DNA of 64,000 bases from Agarivorans sp050870875 (GTDB taxonomy: Bacteria; Pseudomonadota; Gammaproteobacteria; Enterobacterales; Celerinatantimonadaceae). The notes under the pieces are model-generated. The model had not been told where the DNA came from. It did not search any database and was given only the letters and a program-made list of their open reading frames with translations. The DNA is taken from the NCBI RefSeq assembly GCF_050870875.2, contig NZ_CP194041.2, positions 2,852,001-2,916,000 on the forward strand. Reading direction: 5' to 3'. Position 1 is the first letter of the stretch. Each line of letters starts with the position of its first letter. Positions 35,610 through 45,206 of the stretch are shown piece by piece. The translations under genes and the position numbers were made by a program.

Positions 35610-36658
35610 ACAAAGCAAGCGCGTTGACCCTGCGCACGGGTCCTTTTTCACTCACATTTCATTTATTGCCGCTACTCAGCCTGGCGGGGCTGAGTATGAC
35701 ACTCGTTGCGGTGGCAATGACGGCCTTGCTCACCGGCAGTGAAGCTGTGCCCTTCGACACATTGTTGAGCTATTTTCATCTGGGAAGCCTCGACGGCTCG
35801 GCGGCTCAACGGGCTGATTTGTTGATCCTTGATGCGTTTCGTGCGCCTCGGATCTGCTTAGCCATGTTGTGTGGTGCAATGCTCGGCTGTGCTGGTGCGG
35901 TGATGCAATCTTTAACCCGAAATGGTTTAGCCGATCCCTCCATTTTGGGGGTACGCGAAGGCGCTGCGTTAGCAATTGTAAGCGTGATACTGATGCGCTC
36001 AGAGCTGGCGTTAATTTGGCGCCCCTTACTGGGGATGGCTGGGGGATTAGCTGCCGGACTGTCGGTTAAATTGCTCGCCAAACAGAGTACCGGTCTGCGT
36101 TTGGTGATGATCGGCATTTGTTTATCGTGGTTATTATCCGCGGTGATGCTGATTTTGCTATCCTCAAGCAGTACCCAAGATCTACAAACGGTGATGCTTT
36201 GGCTTGCCGGCGATCTGCAGGCGGCAACCTGGTCCAGTGTGCAACTTGCCAGCTTGATATTGCTTAGCTGCGCACTGATATTAATCCTGTGCTGCCCCTC
36301 GGCAAATATAGAAGCACTGGGTGACGCTCTGGCAACAAGCCTTGGCGTGCGCCGATCTTTAATTGCCAGTTTGCGTTTTTGCGCAGCCGTTTTATTAGTG
36401 GCCACCAGCGTATCGGTCGCCGGGGGGATGGCCTTTGTTGGCTTAATTGCACCACATCTCGCCCGTTTGCTGGCAAACAACAGTGAACGCAGTTTGCTGC
36501 TCGGCAGTGGCGTGATTGGCGCTTTATTGGTACTCAGTGCTGATACCCTCGCCCGCGCCGCCTTTAGCCCACTCACCTTACCTACGGGGATTATATTGTC
36601 AGTGCTTGGAGCACCCAGTTTAATTTTCCTTCTTTGGATGCGCAGGGATCAATTTTGA
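35606..36658 (+). CDS. Iron-siderophore ABC transporter permease (second)
   Basis: A second FecCD-family permease of 350 residues that starts MNKASALTLRT in an ATGA overlap. AFRAPRICLAMLCGAMLGCAGAVMQSLTRNGLADPSILGV is the strongly conserved family segment. GGMAFVGLIAPHLARLL and the C-terminal LPTGIILSVLGAPSLIFLLW follow. Two different permeases in tandem indicate a heterodimeric channel, as in FecC/FecD. The long upstream extension of this frame (from 35336) is a shadow. Confidence 0.93.
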   Translation: MNKASALTLRTGPFSLTFHLLPLLSLAGLSMTLVAVAMTALLTGSEAVPFDTLLSYFHLGSLDGSAAQRADLLILDAFRAPRICLAMLCGAMLGCAGAVMQSLTRNGLADPSILGVREGAALAIVSVILMRSELALIWRPLLGMAGGLAAGLSVKLLAKQSTGLRLVMIGICLSWLLSAVMLILLSSSSTQDLQTVMLWLAGDLQAATWSSVQLASLILLSCALILILCCPSANIEALGDALATSLGVRRSLIASLRFCAAVLLVATSVSVAGGMAFVGLIAPHLARLLANNSERSLLLGSGVIGALLVLSADTLARAAFSPLTLPTGIILSVLGAPSLIFLLWMRRDQF

Positions 36659-37656
36659 AATTAATTCGTACGGTTTTATTCACTCTGTGTTGCTGTTTCT
36701 TAAATAACAGCAATGTATTCGCACTCACCACCACCTTCTATATTGATGACCTTGGCAGAAGCGTAGCTGTGCCGGTGCACCCGAAACGGCTCGTGTCTAC
36801 CTACGACGTCGATATCACCATTCCGCTCATTGAATTAGGTATTTTGCCTATCGGCAGTCATGGTCGACTGAATCGTAATGGCACTCCCTATCTGCGCTCC
36901 AGTGCACGATTAACCGGTGTTGATTTCGATAACAGTTCAATCTCTTTTATCGGCGCCACGAAGCTTGATCTGGAAAAAATCGTGAGCTTGAAACCCGATT
37001 TGATCATCACCGAAAAAAACCGCTCAACTCCAATTGAACTGTTAGCCAGGATTGCGCCAACGGTGGTCATCGATAGTAGTAAAGGGGCGCCACAGGTCTA
37101 TCGCAAGCTGGCTAAATTAACCGCAAGCCAAGTTCAACTTGGCAGACTAGAGCGCCGTTATGCCATGCAAATCGCCGCGCTTAAAAATAGCATCGGTTCG
37201 GCCACTATCACCGCATCGGTATTTCAATCACTACGTGGCAAACTCAGTGTTTACCATAGCTATCGCGCCTTAGGCCAGGTCTTACGTGATGCCGGTTTTC
37301 ATTTTCCAGAGTTAATCAATGCCATCGACCCAGGCCAGCGTATCTCGCTCAGCGTAGAGCGCCTACCGGAACTGGATGCCGACATTATTTTTTCCCCCTA
37401 TCGCGCCGATCAAGCTGGTGGCGCGGCAACTGAAATAGCGCATATGAATACCATGCTGGCAAACTTTTGCAACTTTCTGCAAGCCTGTCGAAGTGGCAAT
37501 TATGTATTGGTGCCACGCGACTTGGCCATCTCAAACTCTTATGCTGGCTTACAGGCAATGGCCACTATGGTACAAGCGCATCTTATTGCCCGGCCAAAAC
37601 AAAACAGCTTGCCGGACGAGCCAATAAAGCCTGCCGACTCAGCCTTTATACCTTAA
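36655..37656 (+). CDS. Iron-siderophore ABC transporter, periplasmic substrate-binding protein
   Basis: A 333-residue FepB/FhuD-type binding protein. I place the start at TTG 36655, which overlaps the permease stop (TTGA) and has AGGGA about eight bases upstream. It gives the signal MKLIRTVLFTLCCCFLNNSNVFA. The mature part has TFYIDDLGRSVAVPVHPKRLVST, LEKIVSLKPDLIITE and a long inter-lobe helix typical of class III binding proteins. The gene is last in the operon, which is less usual than first. Its 3' end overlaps the convergent chemoreceptor gene by 11 bases. Confidence 0.88.
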   Translation: MKLIRTVLFTLCCCFLNNSNVFALTTTFYIDDLGRSVAVPVHPKRLVSTYDVDITIPLIELGILPIGSHGRLNRNGTPYLRSSARLTGVDFDNSSISFIGATKLDLEKIVSLKPDLIITEKNRSTPIELLARIAPTVVIDSSKGAPQVYRKLAKLTASQVQLGRLERRYAMQIAALKNSIGSATITASVFQSLRGKLSVYHSYRALGQVLRDAGFHFPELINAIDPGQRISLSVERLPELDADIIFSPYRADQAGGAATEIAHMNTMLANFCNFLQACRSGNYVLVPRDLAISNSYAGLQAMATMVQAHLIARPKQNSLPDEPIKPADSAFIP

Positions 37657-39685
37657 AGCTGCCCACCTGCTTGTTCAGCTCTTGGTATAAATCGGAAATA
37701 TTATGCGACTGAGACTGAATTTCATCCGCGACATTTTGCACACCATCGGTTTGCTCTTTTAACGAAACAAGATTTTGATTGATTTCGCTGGAGACTGCCG
37801 ATTGCTCCTGAGTCGCCTGGGCCGTGTGATCGGCCATTTCCTGAACCCGCCCAAAAGACGCACGAAGCTCATCAAATATTTGAATAACCTGACTAAAGTT
37901 ATCAACCGTACTCTCGGCATTTTTCCGACTATTTTGAATGGCACTTGAGGAACGTTCCACGTTTACTTTCAACTGTTCAATCATGCCCTCAATTTCATTG
38001 GTACTGTCTTGGGTACGAGTCGCTAAGGTTCGGACTTCGTCAGCAACCACTGCAAATCCACGCCCCTGCTCTCCGGCTCGAGCCGCTTCAATCGCCGCAT
38101 TCAAAGCCAGCAAATTAGTTTGCTCGGCAATTTTACGGATCACCTCCAGTACTGAGGCGATGGTTTGTGAGCTTTTTTCTAACTCTATAGATTGACTCTC
38201 GGTCACCTCGATATCATTGACCAAGCTAGATATGGCTTGATTAGAGGTATTGACCGCGGCAATCCCCTGTTTGGAAAGCTGATTGGAGTTATTCGCTTCC
38301 TTAACTGTATCTTTGGCAACCTCAGCCATTTGCTGATTAGACATATTCATTTCGCTACTGGCACTCACAATTGAGTTTGAGGCATCCACTAAAGCCAAGG
38401 TGATCGCGCTTGCTTCACTGGACACACCGTTAAACTGTTCGGTCATCCCTCCTAAGGCCTCACTTTTATTGTGAATCACTTTAATAATTGAACGTAGGTG
38501 CTCCACAAAACCGTCAAACTCATGAGCGAGGTCACCTAGTTCGTCACCAGCGCTGGAATTAATACGAGCAGTTAAATCACCATCACCCTCGGCGATTTCT
38601 TTAATTCGATTGGCCATATTTTTTACGTTACGCGTCAACAGCAAAGGCATGTAATAACCAAATCCGATCGCGACGATAAAAGCTAATATAATGATCACCA
38701 TGGCAATACTTTCTAGACTTTCCACCTGTTCTCTTAAAATTTCATCACTCTCTTGGGATTTTGCTCTAACGTCTTCTCCGGCTTGATCTAATTGAGAGCG
38801 AACCACTTTAAACTTTTCATCGAGCCGCATTAATGCCTCAGAGAGTGCACCGTTAGTCTTGACTTCAGTGGATTCAATAAAAGCAATACTGTTGTGATGC
38901 CACTCGGTAAACAAGGTATCAAGCTCCTGATAAGGTTCCGTTAAATTAGGCTCATCAATTAAGTAAGCACGATAGGCATGAAAACGTTGCAAGGCTTGAG
39001 CGGCATTTTTTTTAAAAGAAGCTTTATTCTGCTGCGGCAGACCATCGTGAATCATCAATTTCTGCATCGCTAAGCGCGCTTGATAGATGTCCACATCTGC
39101 TTTCAGTACTTCAGATATAGCTTCAATGTAACGATTCAGTGTAGCCTGATCGATGTTTTCCGCTTCCAATTTCTGAGTATGTTCATTCAGCTTCTCTCCC
39201 GCTTGGTCAAGCATCTGCCGAATCACTCCAAATTGCCGATCCAACTCAATAAATTTAGGACCAAAATCAACCCCCTCTTTTGCAGATGCCATGACCAGTT
39301 CGCTCGCAGAGTACCAATCCTGAAAATACTGTTCAAATTGGGTGTAGGAAGCGAGTAACTCGGGTTCACTTTCAAGATTCTTACGATATAAATGGAAACG
39401 GTCCAGTACCTGTTGGGCATTTTCTTCAAATTCAGCTCTATTCTCAACGAGAGCCCCTTCGCCACAATAGATTTTTTCGATTGCTAAACGCGCCTGATAG
39501 ATATCTCGGTCCGCATTTAATACCGCCGATATCGCTGCAAAATAATGCTCATTCTGAACGGTTAGAGCTTTTTGTTGAATAGAAGTCATAGCTTTAGAAA
39601 AAATAAATAAGCCAACCAAAATAACCGCCAGCAAGGCGGTTGGAAACATCGCCTTTAATCGAATAGAGTTAATTCGCATGTTCAC
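37646..39685 (-). CDS. Methyl-accepting chemotaxis protein with internally duplicated sensor
   Basis: A 679-residue receptor. TM1 is near 12-30 and TM2 near 325-350. The periplasmic part holds two related helical units: AISAVLNADRDIYQARLAIEK (from about 46) and AISEVLKADVDIYQARLAMQK (from about 188), each followed by an RFHxYR and a WYS/WHH segment. This looks like a helical bimodular (HBM-type) sensor. HAMP follows (about 350-405), then the signalling domain with IAEQTNLLALNAAIEAARAGEQGRGFAVVADEVRTLA. HBM sensors of other bacteria bind organic acids, but the ligand here is unknown. Confidence 0.92.
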   Translation of the reverse strand: MNMRINSIRLKAMFPTALLAVILVGLFIFSKAMTSIQQKALTVQNEHYFAAISAVLNADRDIYQARLAIEKIYCGEGALVENRAEFEENAQQVLDRFHLYRKNLESEPELLASYTQFEQYFQDWYSASELVMASAKEGVDFGPKFIELDRQFGVIRQMLDQAGEKLNEHTQKLEAENIDQATLNRYIEAISEVLKADVDIYQARLAMQKLMIHDGLPQQNKASFKKNAAQALQRFHAYRAYLIDEPNLTEPYQELDTLFTEWHHNSIAFIESTEVKTNGALSEALMRLDEKFKVVRSQLDQAGEDVRAKSQESDEILREQVESLESIAMVIIILAFIVAIGFGYYMPLLLTRNVKNMANRIKEIAEGDGDLTARINSSAGDELGDLAHEFDGFVEHLRSIIKVIHNKSEALGGMTEQFNGVSSEASAITLALVDASNSIVSASSEMNMSNQQMAEVAKDTVKEANNSNQLSKQGIAAVNTSNQAISSLVNDIEVTESQSIELEKSSQTIASVLEVIRKIAEQTNLLALNAAIEAARAGEQGRGFAVVADEVRTLATRTQDSTNEIEGMIEQLKVNVERSSSAIQNSRKNAESTVDNFSQVIQIFDELRASFGRVQEMADHTAQATQEQSAVSSEINQNLVSLKEQTDGVQNVADEIQSQSHNISDLYQELNKQVGSFKV

Positions 39686-40097
39686 CCTTTATATGCATGT
39701 TATGACGCCATACAACTAGTCTAGGTAATAGATACAAAAAACAACAAAAAAATAATCTTAAAATCAATAGCGATTTTTTGGTCATAAATATATTTATTCA
39801 CAAGCTTAATGTTTTGCTACACAGCAAAGATTATTAGAAGCAACATCGTATTGAATCAAAGAGCATCAGCCTTCTTCTTCATTGTCTTAATGGGAGCGAC
39901 AAAACCACCAACACTCATCAAACCAAAAGGACGAACAACATACACTTAGTGGAAGACGACTCACTTGCAGGATTTTATTTTAAACGACACACAAGGCCAT
40001 AAAAAGACAAAAAACCATATAAACAAATCAGTAACTTAAGGTGGTCTATTTTTTGTTCCGGTGTTACTGGTACATAAAACTCTGGTATTCAGGAAAC
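39686..40097. other. Intergenic region upstream of the HBM-type chemoreceptor
   Basis: Strongly A/T-rich near 39720-39830, where the chemoreceptor promoter should lie. No gene, repeat or recognised regulator site was seen in the remainder. Confidence 0.4.
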
Positions 40098-40125
40098 AAA
40101 ACCCATGGAATGTCCACTGGGTTTT
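40098..40125 (-). terminator. Terminator of the second DUF1254 gene
   Basis: AAAACCCA and TGGGTTTT pair around a 12-nt loop, 22 bases after the stop codon on the minus strand. The T-run is short. Confidence 0.55.
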
Positions 40126-40146
40126 GAACAAGCGAAAATAAATCGC

Positions 40147-41538
40147 TTAAAGAGTTTGTTTGATCACCTGTGGCATTGGATACTCATTATCAAGCACTTG
40201 TTGAGTCGGCTCATATAAGCGAAGATGCAAATAGAAGTCATCTTCTGGTGCTGGTAGCCAATTACAATGCTCGCCTTCTGGAGGTTGATGTTGAATGCAA
40301 ATCGGCAAGGTGCCATCTGTCGCATACTTCAACTCTTCAGGACGATTAGTGGAAATCGAATAACGATTGATTTCATTCTCCACCATAAACAAATTTGTAG
40401 CATCGTACATAGTTAAGGACCAGAACTCTTTTGCTGGTGCATCCGCTGGCATGGTCATTCGATACTGATATTTACCCGATAATTGCATACCTTGAGAGTC
40501 GGTGTAGCGGTTTGGGTAAAGTGCTCGCTCTGGCACATTTAAGCCAGCGGCGCGTAAATTAATACTCGCGCGGCTCAAATAATCCTGGCCATAACGCCCC
40601 CCTTCAAACATCATCGACCAACCGTAACTAGTTGCGCCAAGTTGACGACCTGCGTAGTCAATAATACGGGCTGAAGATTCCACCGCACGCAGCAAACCGC
40701 GTTTTTGCGCTGCAGAAAGCAGCTCCGAATTAAAAGGCGTTTCTCCTCCAATACCAATGTATTTAAATTGCGCCACCATAGCGGCATCTTCGGCTAAAGG
40801 GTTTTTTCTTAATTCTTGATCAATTAAGGCAAACCACTCCAAACCTTGGGGACGAGCCATTGGCGGAATACCACCTGAAGATTGTTGAAGGCTAACTACG
40901 CCGTGAGACTCACCGTATTCAGATAAAGGATAATGGATAAAACCGTCATGTACTTCAAGCGCCGCATCCAGATCTTGCTCTCCTGCCACACCAGTACGTT
41001 GAATATACCAAACCATGGGGGTACGTGACTCAATCACCCCGCTAATGCCCTCTGGGATTTCCCCTTGCCAACCCTGCTGGACCAATAAAAATTTAGCCCC
41101 TTGAGTGCCAGCATTTTGCTTAATAAGGTCATCGATAGAATCAGAGTAGGCATCGAGCAACTGAACAATAAAATAACGGTTATCGGTTCTAGGGACTTCG
41201 ATAACCATCGGCCCAGATACATCCAAATCAATATGTGATTGAGAGTATAAGGTGTCGTTGTTTACCGTAGGAACAATACGGTGTTGCGGACCCGATAAGA
41301 CGCGCGTTTTGCCCATTTGATTTAGCGGTGCCATCGCGTTATCCATCGGTGCTGTCACCGATGTAGAGGTTTGGCGAACGGCTGCCACAGTGAGCGGACC
41401 CGTCCCATAAATAAAAGCTTGTACCCCGAGATGATAAGCAAGCTCCTCTTCAGCGCTGTGTTGAGACTGCGCAAAACTAGAAAGAGCAAAACCTGAAGCA
41501 AAACAAAACATGACTGCGGAACAGAACTTATGGTTCAT
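40147..41538 (-). CDS. DUF1254/DUF1214 domain exported protein (paralogue)
   Basis: A 463-residue protein with the signal MNHKFCSAVMFCFASGFALSSFA. DUF1254 features are YGTGPLTVAAVRQ, VNNDTLYSQSHIDLDVSGP and RYFIVQLLDAYSDSIDDL. DUF1214 features are EFWSLTMYDATNLFMVENEINRYSIS and a C-terminal YLHLRLYEPTQQVLDNEYPMP. It shares the architecture of the gene at 21135, but the sequence has diverged widely. It lies 100 bases downstream of a LysR gene in the same orientation, which may control it. The function is unknown. Confidence 0.88.
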   Translation of the reverse strand: MNHKFCSAVMFCFASGFALSSFAQSQHSAEEELAYHLGVQAFIYGTGPLTVAAVRQTSTSVTAPMDNAMAPLNQMGKTRVLSGPQHRIVPTVNNDTLYSQSHIDLDVSGPMVIEVPRTDNRYFIVQLLDAYSDSIDDLIKQNAGTQGAKFLLVQQGWQGEIPEGISGVIESRTPMVWYIQRTGVAGEQDLDAALEVHDGFIHYPLSEYGESHGVVSLQQSSGGIPPMARPQGLEWFALIDQELRKNPLAEDAAMVAQFKYIGIGGETPFNSELLSAAQKRGLLRAVESSARIIDYAGRQLGATSYGWSMMFEGGRYGQDYLSRASINLRAAGLNVPERALYPNRYTDSQGMQLSGKYQYRMTMPADAPAKEFWSLTMYDATNLFMVENEINRYSISTNRPEELKYATDGTLPICIQHQPPEGEHCNWLPAPEDDFYLHLRLYEPTQQVLDNEYPMPQVIKQTL

Positions 41539-41638
41539 TTAAACCCCTTATAAAGTGAATCATTAAATTACTTTATAAGCCTAACAAAAGCGCTTTCCTC
41601 CCCCCATCGATGAATTTCTATAAGCTCCATTAGAAATA

Positions 41639-42550
41639 TTAATAATGCAATTCACCGTCAATAATTGCGGAAGCTTCCTCAAATAGCCAGTTGGTAAGCG
41701 GGTCAATGCGATTTCGCTGATGGGTAAATAGCGCAATACTTCGGAATCGGCTTTTATCAGGCAGAGAATGAGGTAAAGGCTCGAAGCGGAATTTGTAAGG
41801 AAATCGAGCTGCAATATTCTTAGAAACAATACCAATATAATCACCATCAGCAACCAAGGCTAACATTAAGCCAATATCACTGGTACGCACACTAATCTTT
41901 TTGTCGAGCTCAAGAGACTTAAGTATCTGCTCACTACGAGAGACGCTGGATTCACCAAAGATTAAATTAATACACAAGGGATAAGCTAACACGGCACTGA
42001 GTTCTGAGGACTGAAGCGGATGGTCTTTACGCATCACCATTACAAATTCATCATCACCAATATCCTTTTGCAAAATATTTTTATTGGTTTCCATGGGTAG
42101 ATAACTAAAACCCCAGCATTGGTTTTTTAACTCCAGATCTCGCTGAGCCTCAAAGCCCCAATGGTAACACTCGACCGTAATTAACGGGGCCTGAGCACTA
42201 AGCTTACTCACTAAGGGGGCGGCGAAAGAGCTCATTAAAGGTGGTGACAATATCAAGGTGATCTCGCCTTCGAGCAGGGAAATGTCCCAATTTTTCTGGT
42301 TAATATATAACGAGTCCAATTGATCCAGCAGCGCAGGGAGCTGCATCAGTAACTGCTGACAACGCACCGTTGGCTCCAACTGATTTTTGTCTCGAACAAA
42401 CAGCGGGTCATTAAATTGCTCACGTAATTTTCGCAGCATGACGCTGATCGTTGGTTGACTAAGATGCAATCGTTTCGCAGCTAATGTTGTTTGCCGCTCT
42501 TCGTTTAACACCAGTAACAGCCGCAATAAATTAAAGTCTTTGATCATCAT
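41639..42550 (-). CDS. LysR-family transcriptional regulator
   Basis: A 303-residue regulator. The N-terminal winged helix-turn-helix is FNLLRLLLVLNEERQTTLAAKRLHLSQPTISVMLRKLREQF (about 6-46). It is followed by the usual FVRDKNQLEPT and a two-lobed effector domain (about 90-295). It lies directly upstream of the second DUF1254 gene on the same strand, so co-transcription or local control is plausible. The effector is unknown. Confidence 0.9.
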   Translation of the reverse strand: MMIKDFNLLRLLLVLNEERQTTLAAKRLHLSQPTISVMLRKLREQFNDPLFVRDKNQLEPTVRCQQLLMQLPALLDQLDSLYINQKNWDISLLEGEITLILSPPLMSSFAAPLVSKLSAQAPLITVECYHWGFEAQRDLELKNQCWGFSYLPMETNKNILQKDIGDDEFVMVMRKDHPLQSSELSAVLAYPLCINLIFGESSVSRSEQILKSLELDKKISVRTSDIGLMLALVADGDYIGIVSKNIAARFPYKFRFEPLPHSLPDKSRFRSIALFTHQRNRIDPLTNWLFEEASAIIDGELHY

Positions 42551-42752
42551 TGGGTATCATTTTCAACTAAAGCCCTATGATACAACAATGGCTTAGCGCA
42601 AGCTGCAATGCTACGAGTATTTATAACTCAGACCCGATTTTAATCTTATCGAGCTTGGTTGAGCAGGCACGCCTTTGCAATAGAGAACCGAGCTAAATAA
42701 CAAGATCAAAAATAGTCTAAACTAATACCATCGCATCAACTATGTAGAACTT

Positions 42753-43538
42753 ATGAAAAAGCTCTCAACAGGGATACTATTTGCACTTTTACTCTATCCG
42801 TCATTTCCAACATTAGCGCCGCTCCATTCGCTAATTCTTAGCAATGGCGAATGGGAGCCTTATCTATCTGTAAATTTGAAACACGGTGGCGTTGCTTCAC
42901 ACATCGTGAGTGAAGCATTCAAACTTCAAGGGATCGAGGTTCATTATCAATTTTTCCCTTGGAAAAGAGCCTACCTATTAGCTGAATTGGGTGAAGTCGA
43001 TGGCTCGCTCATTTGGTCTTACAATGACAATCGCGCACAACAGTTTTTGTATAGTGCTGACTTCGTAATAGAGGGGACTTCGGTATTTTTTCATCTGAAA
43101 AATTTTGCATTCGATTGGCATAAACCGCAAGACTTATATGGCGTTAAATTTGGTGGGGCGGCGGGTTATAAGTACCAACTACTCGAAAAACTAGAGAGAC
43201 AGAAGCTCATCACAATTGACCGAAGTAAGTCGGACCGCAGTAACTTCGCTCGCTTACTAAGAGGTTATATTCAAGTTTTTCAACTCGATAAAGCTGCTGG
43301 TTATTATCTATTGCAGCAATATTTTAATCCCAATGAAATCGCTCAAATCACTCATCACCCCAAATCAGTCACGAGCGATCGTTATTACCTCATCATTTCT
43401 AAACAAACACCAAATGCGCAACAGCTGATAGCTAAATTCAATCGAGGGCTAAGCCAATTAAAGCAAAGTGGACGTTATCAGCACATGCTTCAAGCCTCAC
43501 TCGATGGTCAGTATATGGACACCGACATGGAACCATAA
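42753..43538 (+). CDS. Periplasmic solute-binding protein (type 2, amino-acid-like), stand-alone
   Basis: A 261-residue protein with a signal (MKKLSTGILFALLLYPSFP). NGEWEPYLSVNLKHGGVASHIVSEAFKLQGIEV is the start of the SBP_bac_3-type fold, and FFPWKRAYLLAELGEVDGSLIWSYN is characteristic of a subgroup common in marine gammaproteobacteria. No ABC permease is nearby. Such orphans often act as sensors or their genes are scattered. A chemoreceptor gene follows convergently, 51 bases away. Confidence 0.8.
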   Translation: MKKLSTGILFALLLYPSFPTLAPLHSLILSNGEWEPYLSVNLKHGGVASHIVSEAFKLQGIEVHYQFFPWKRAYLLAELGEVDGSLIWSYNDNRAQQFLYSADFVIEGTSVFFHLKNFAFDWHKPQDLYGVKFGGAAGYKYQLLEKLERQKLITIDRSKSDRSNFARLLRGYIQVFQLDKAAGYYLLQQYFNPNEIAQITHHPKSVTSDRYYLIISKQTPNAQQLIAKFNRGLSQLKQSGRYQHMLQASLDGQYMDTDMEP

Positions 43539-43589
43539 ACGATGATCAAGCTATTTAGTTTGACCAACAAACATCGCCCCTATTGCTAC

Positions 43590-45206
43590 TCACAACTTAT
43601 AACTATTCACAAGCCGTTTAAGCTCGGTTGCCAATGCAACGACACGTTCGCTAATAATATGCTGCTGGCTGGCATCATGCGCGGTGACGTCAGCGATATC
43701 TTGAATGCTCGTCACATGCTGATTCACCTCTGAAACCGCTTGGTTCTGCTGATCAGCGGCTTGCGCCACTTGTGAGTTTAGCTGGGCTATCTCGCGGCTT
43801 TGTATGGCAATATCTTCCAAGATCGCACATAACTCTTCAATACTCGTTTCCGAGTTACTAACTGCAGTATTCGCCTCGTTCATCACCGAAATCACACGAT
43901 CTTTTTGTTGTGTCAGCTGCTCATTAATCTGTTTAATCTCCCCTGTCGACTGATGGGTTCGACTCGCTAACGAACGCACCTCATCTGCGACAACCGCAAA
44001 CCCTCGACCTTGCTCTCCCGCTCGCGCTGCTTCAATGGCGGCGTTCAAGGCTAATAGATTGGTTTGCTCAGCAATAGCTGAAATGGCTTCAACCATCGAA
44101 TTCACCCTTTCGCTTCGCTCGCCTAATTCAAGTAAGCTTTCGTTGGCATCTTTTACTATCGCCACTAAGGCTTGCATATAAGCAAGTATTTGTTGCGCCT
44201 TCTTCGCACCAGACTCAACATGTAGACTGGCGTGCTGGGTTCGGTCGGTGGTGAACTGCGCATTTTGTTTCACATCATTCGATGAGGCTTCTATTTGGAC
44301 TAAGGTGGTCGCAACAGAATCGGTTCCAGCCTTCAGCCTTGTGACTGATTGTTCAGTTGAACCAGCCACATGACTGACCTGCTCGGCAGTATCATGTAAT
44401 TCGTCACTACTACTCGTCAGCTGAGTTAAACTCTGTTTAAAACTATTCACTAATGATTGTAACGAAGCATAAACGCCACTAATTTCATCGTGGTATTGAT
44501 CCGAAAAATCCACAGCTAGATCTGAGTTATCAGCCGCTTTCAACAAACGATTACGCAGTAATTTAAGACGCTTTGCCACCGCACTTCGAAAAATCAAGGC
44601 CAACATCAACATGCCAATAAAAAAGACTACCGTTAACAGACTGGCTTGCTTAAGCAGTGCGCTATAAATAATTTTTTGAGCGCTGGCGAGTGAAAATGCA
44701 ACTTCAATCACCGCTGCGGTCTCGCCTTCCTTACTGGTCACATGACAAGAAAGGCAATCAACACCGCCATGATCGCGGCTCATGATGATAGGTGTCAGTA
44801 CCGTCAGCGCAGATTGTTGTTCAATCATACTTTGCTTAACCACCGTCTGCCCAGTGAAAGCCTGACGTTGATTGTCGGTTAAACTAACCGAAGCTTCACT
44901 GGGATGAAACATCGCCTGAATCGATTCTGAGCGAATCAGTTTGATATCAAGGATATTCTCTTGGCTAGACATCTTTTTATGCAATAAATTTTTATTTGCC
45001 ATCGCCCCCGATAACATCAAAGTATTCAGGCCCTCGAAATAACTTTCGCTCATGGCCTTAATTTGCTGACGAGCCATCGCTTCAACCAAAGATTTTTCGT
45101 GTTGATAGGTGTAGTTAAGGGTGATGATCAACAGCGAGCAGCCCACCACAAGCATCGTCACATATAGTTTTGTCGCAATGGATAAGCGCCCCCAAAAAAA
45201 ACTCAT
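43590..45206 (-). CDS. Methyl-accepting chemotaxis protein with CXXCH haem-binding motif
   Basis: A 538-residue receptor. TM1 (about 13-31) and TM2 (about 186-210) enclose a periplasmic sensor. It contains C151-L-S-C154-H155 within DCLSCHVTSKEGETAAV, a canonical c-type haem attachment motif on the periplasmic side, where haem is attached. HAMP and coiled coil follow, then the signalling tip with AIAEQTNLLALNAAIEAARAGEQGRGFAVVADEVRSLA. Haem-c chemoreceptors are known from Geobacter and Desulfovibrio and sense redox or gases. Use as a redox, O2 or NO sensor here is inferred. Confidence 0.9.
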   Translation of the reverse strand: MSFFWGRLSIATKLYVTMLVVGCSLLIITLNYTYQHEKSLVEAMARQQIKAMSESYFEGLNTLMLSGAMANKNLLHKKMSSQENILDIKLIRSESIQAMFHPSEASVSLTDNQRQAFTGQTVVKQSMIEQQSALTVLTPIIMSRDHGGVDCLSCHVTSKEGETAAVIEVAFSLASAQKIIYSALLKQASLLTVVFFIGMLMLALIFRSAVAKRLKLLRNRLLKAADNSDLAVDFSDQYHDEISGVYASLQSLVNSFKQSLTQLTSSSDELHDTAEQVSHVAGSTEQSVTRLKAGTDSVATTLVQIEASSNDVKQNAQFTTDRTQHASLHVESGAKKAQQILAYMQALVAIVKDANESLLELGERSERVNSMVEAISAIAEQTNLLALNAAIEAARAGEQGRGFAVVADEVRSLASRTHQSTGEIKQINEQLTQQKDRVISVMNEANTAVSNSETSIEELCAILEDIAIQSREIAQLNSQVAQAADQQNQAVSEVNQHVTSIQDIADVTAHDASQQHIISERVVALATELKRLVNSYKL

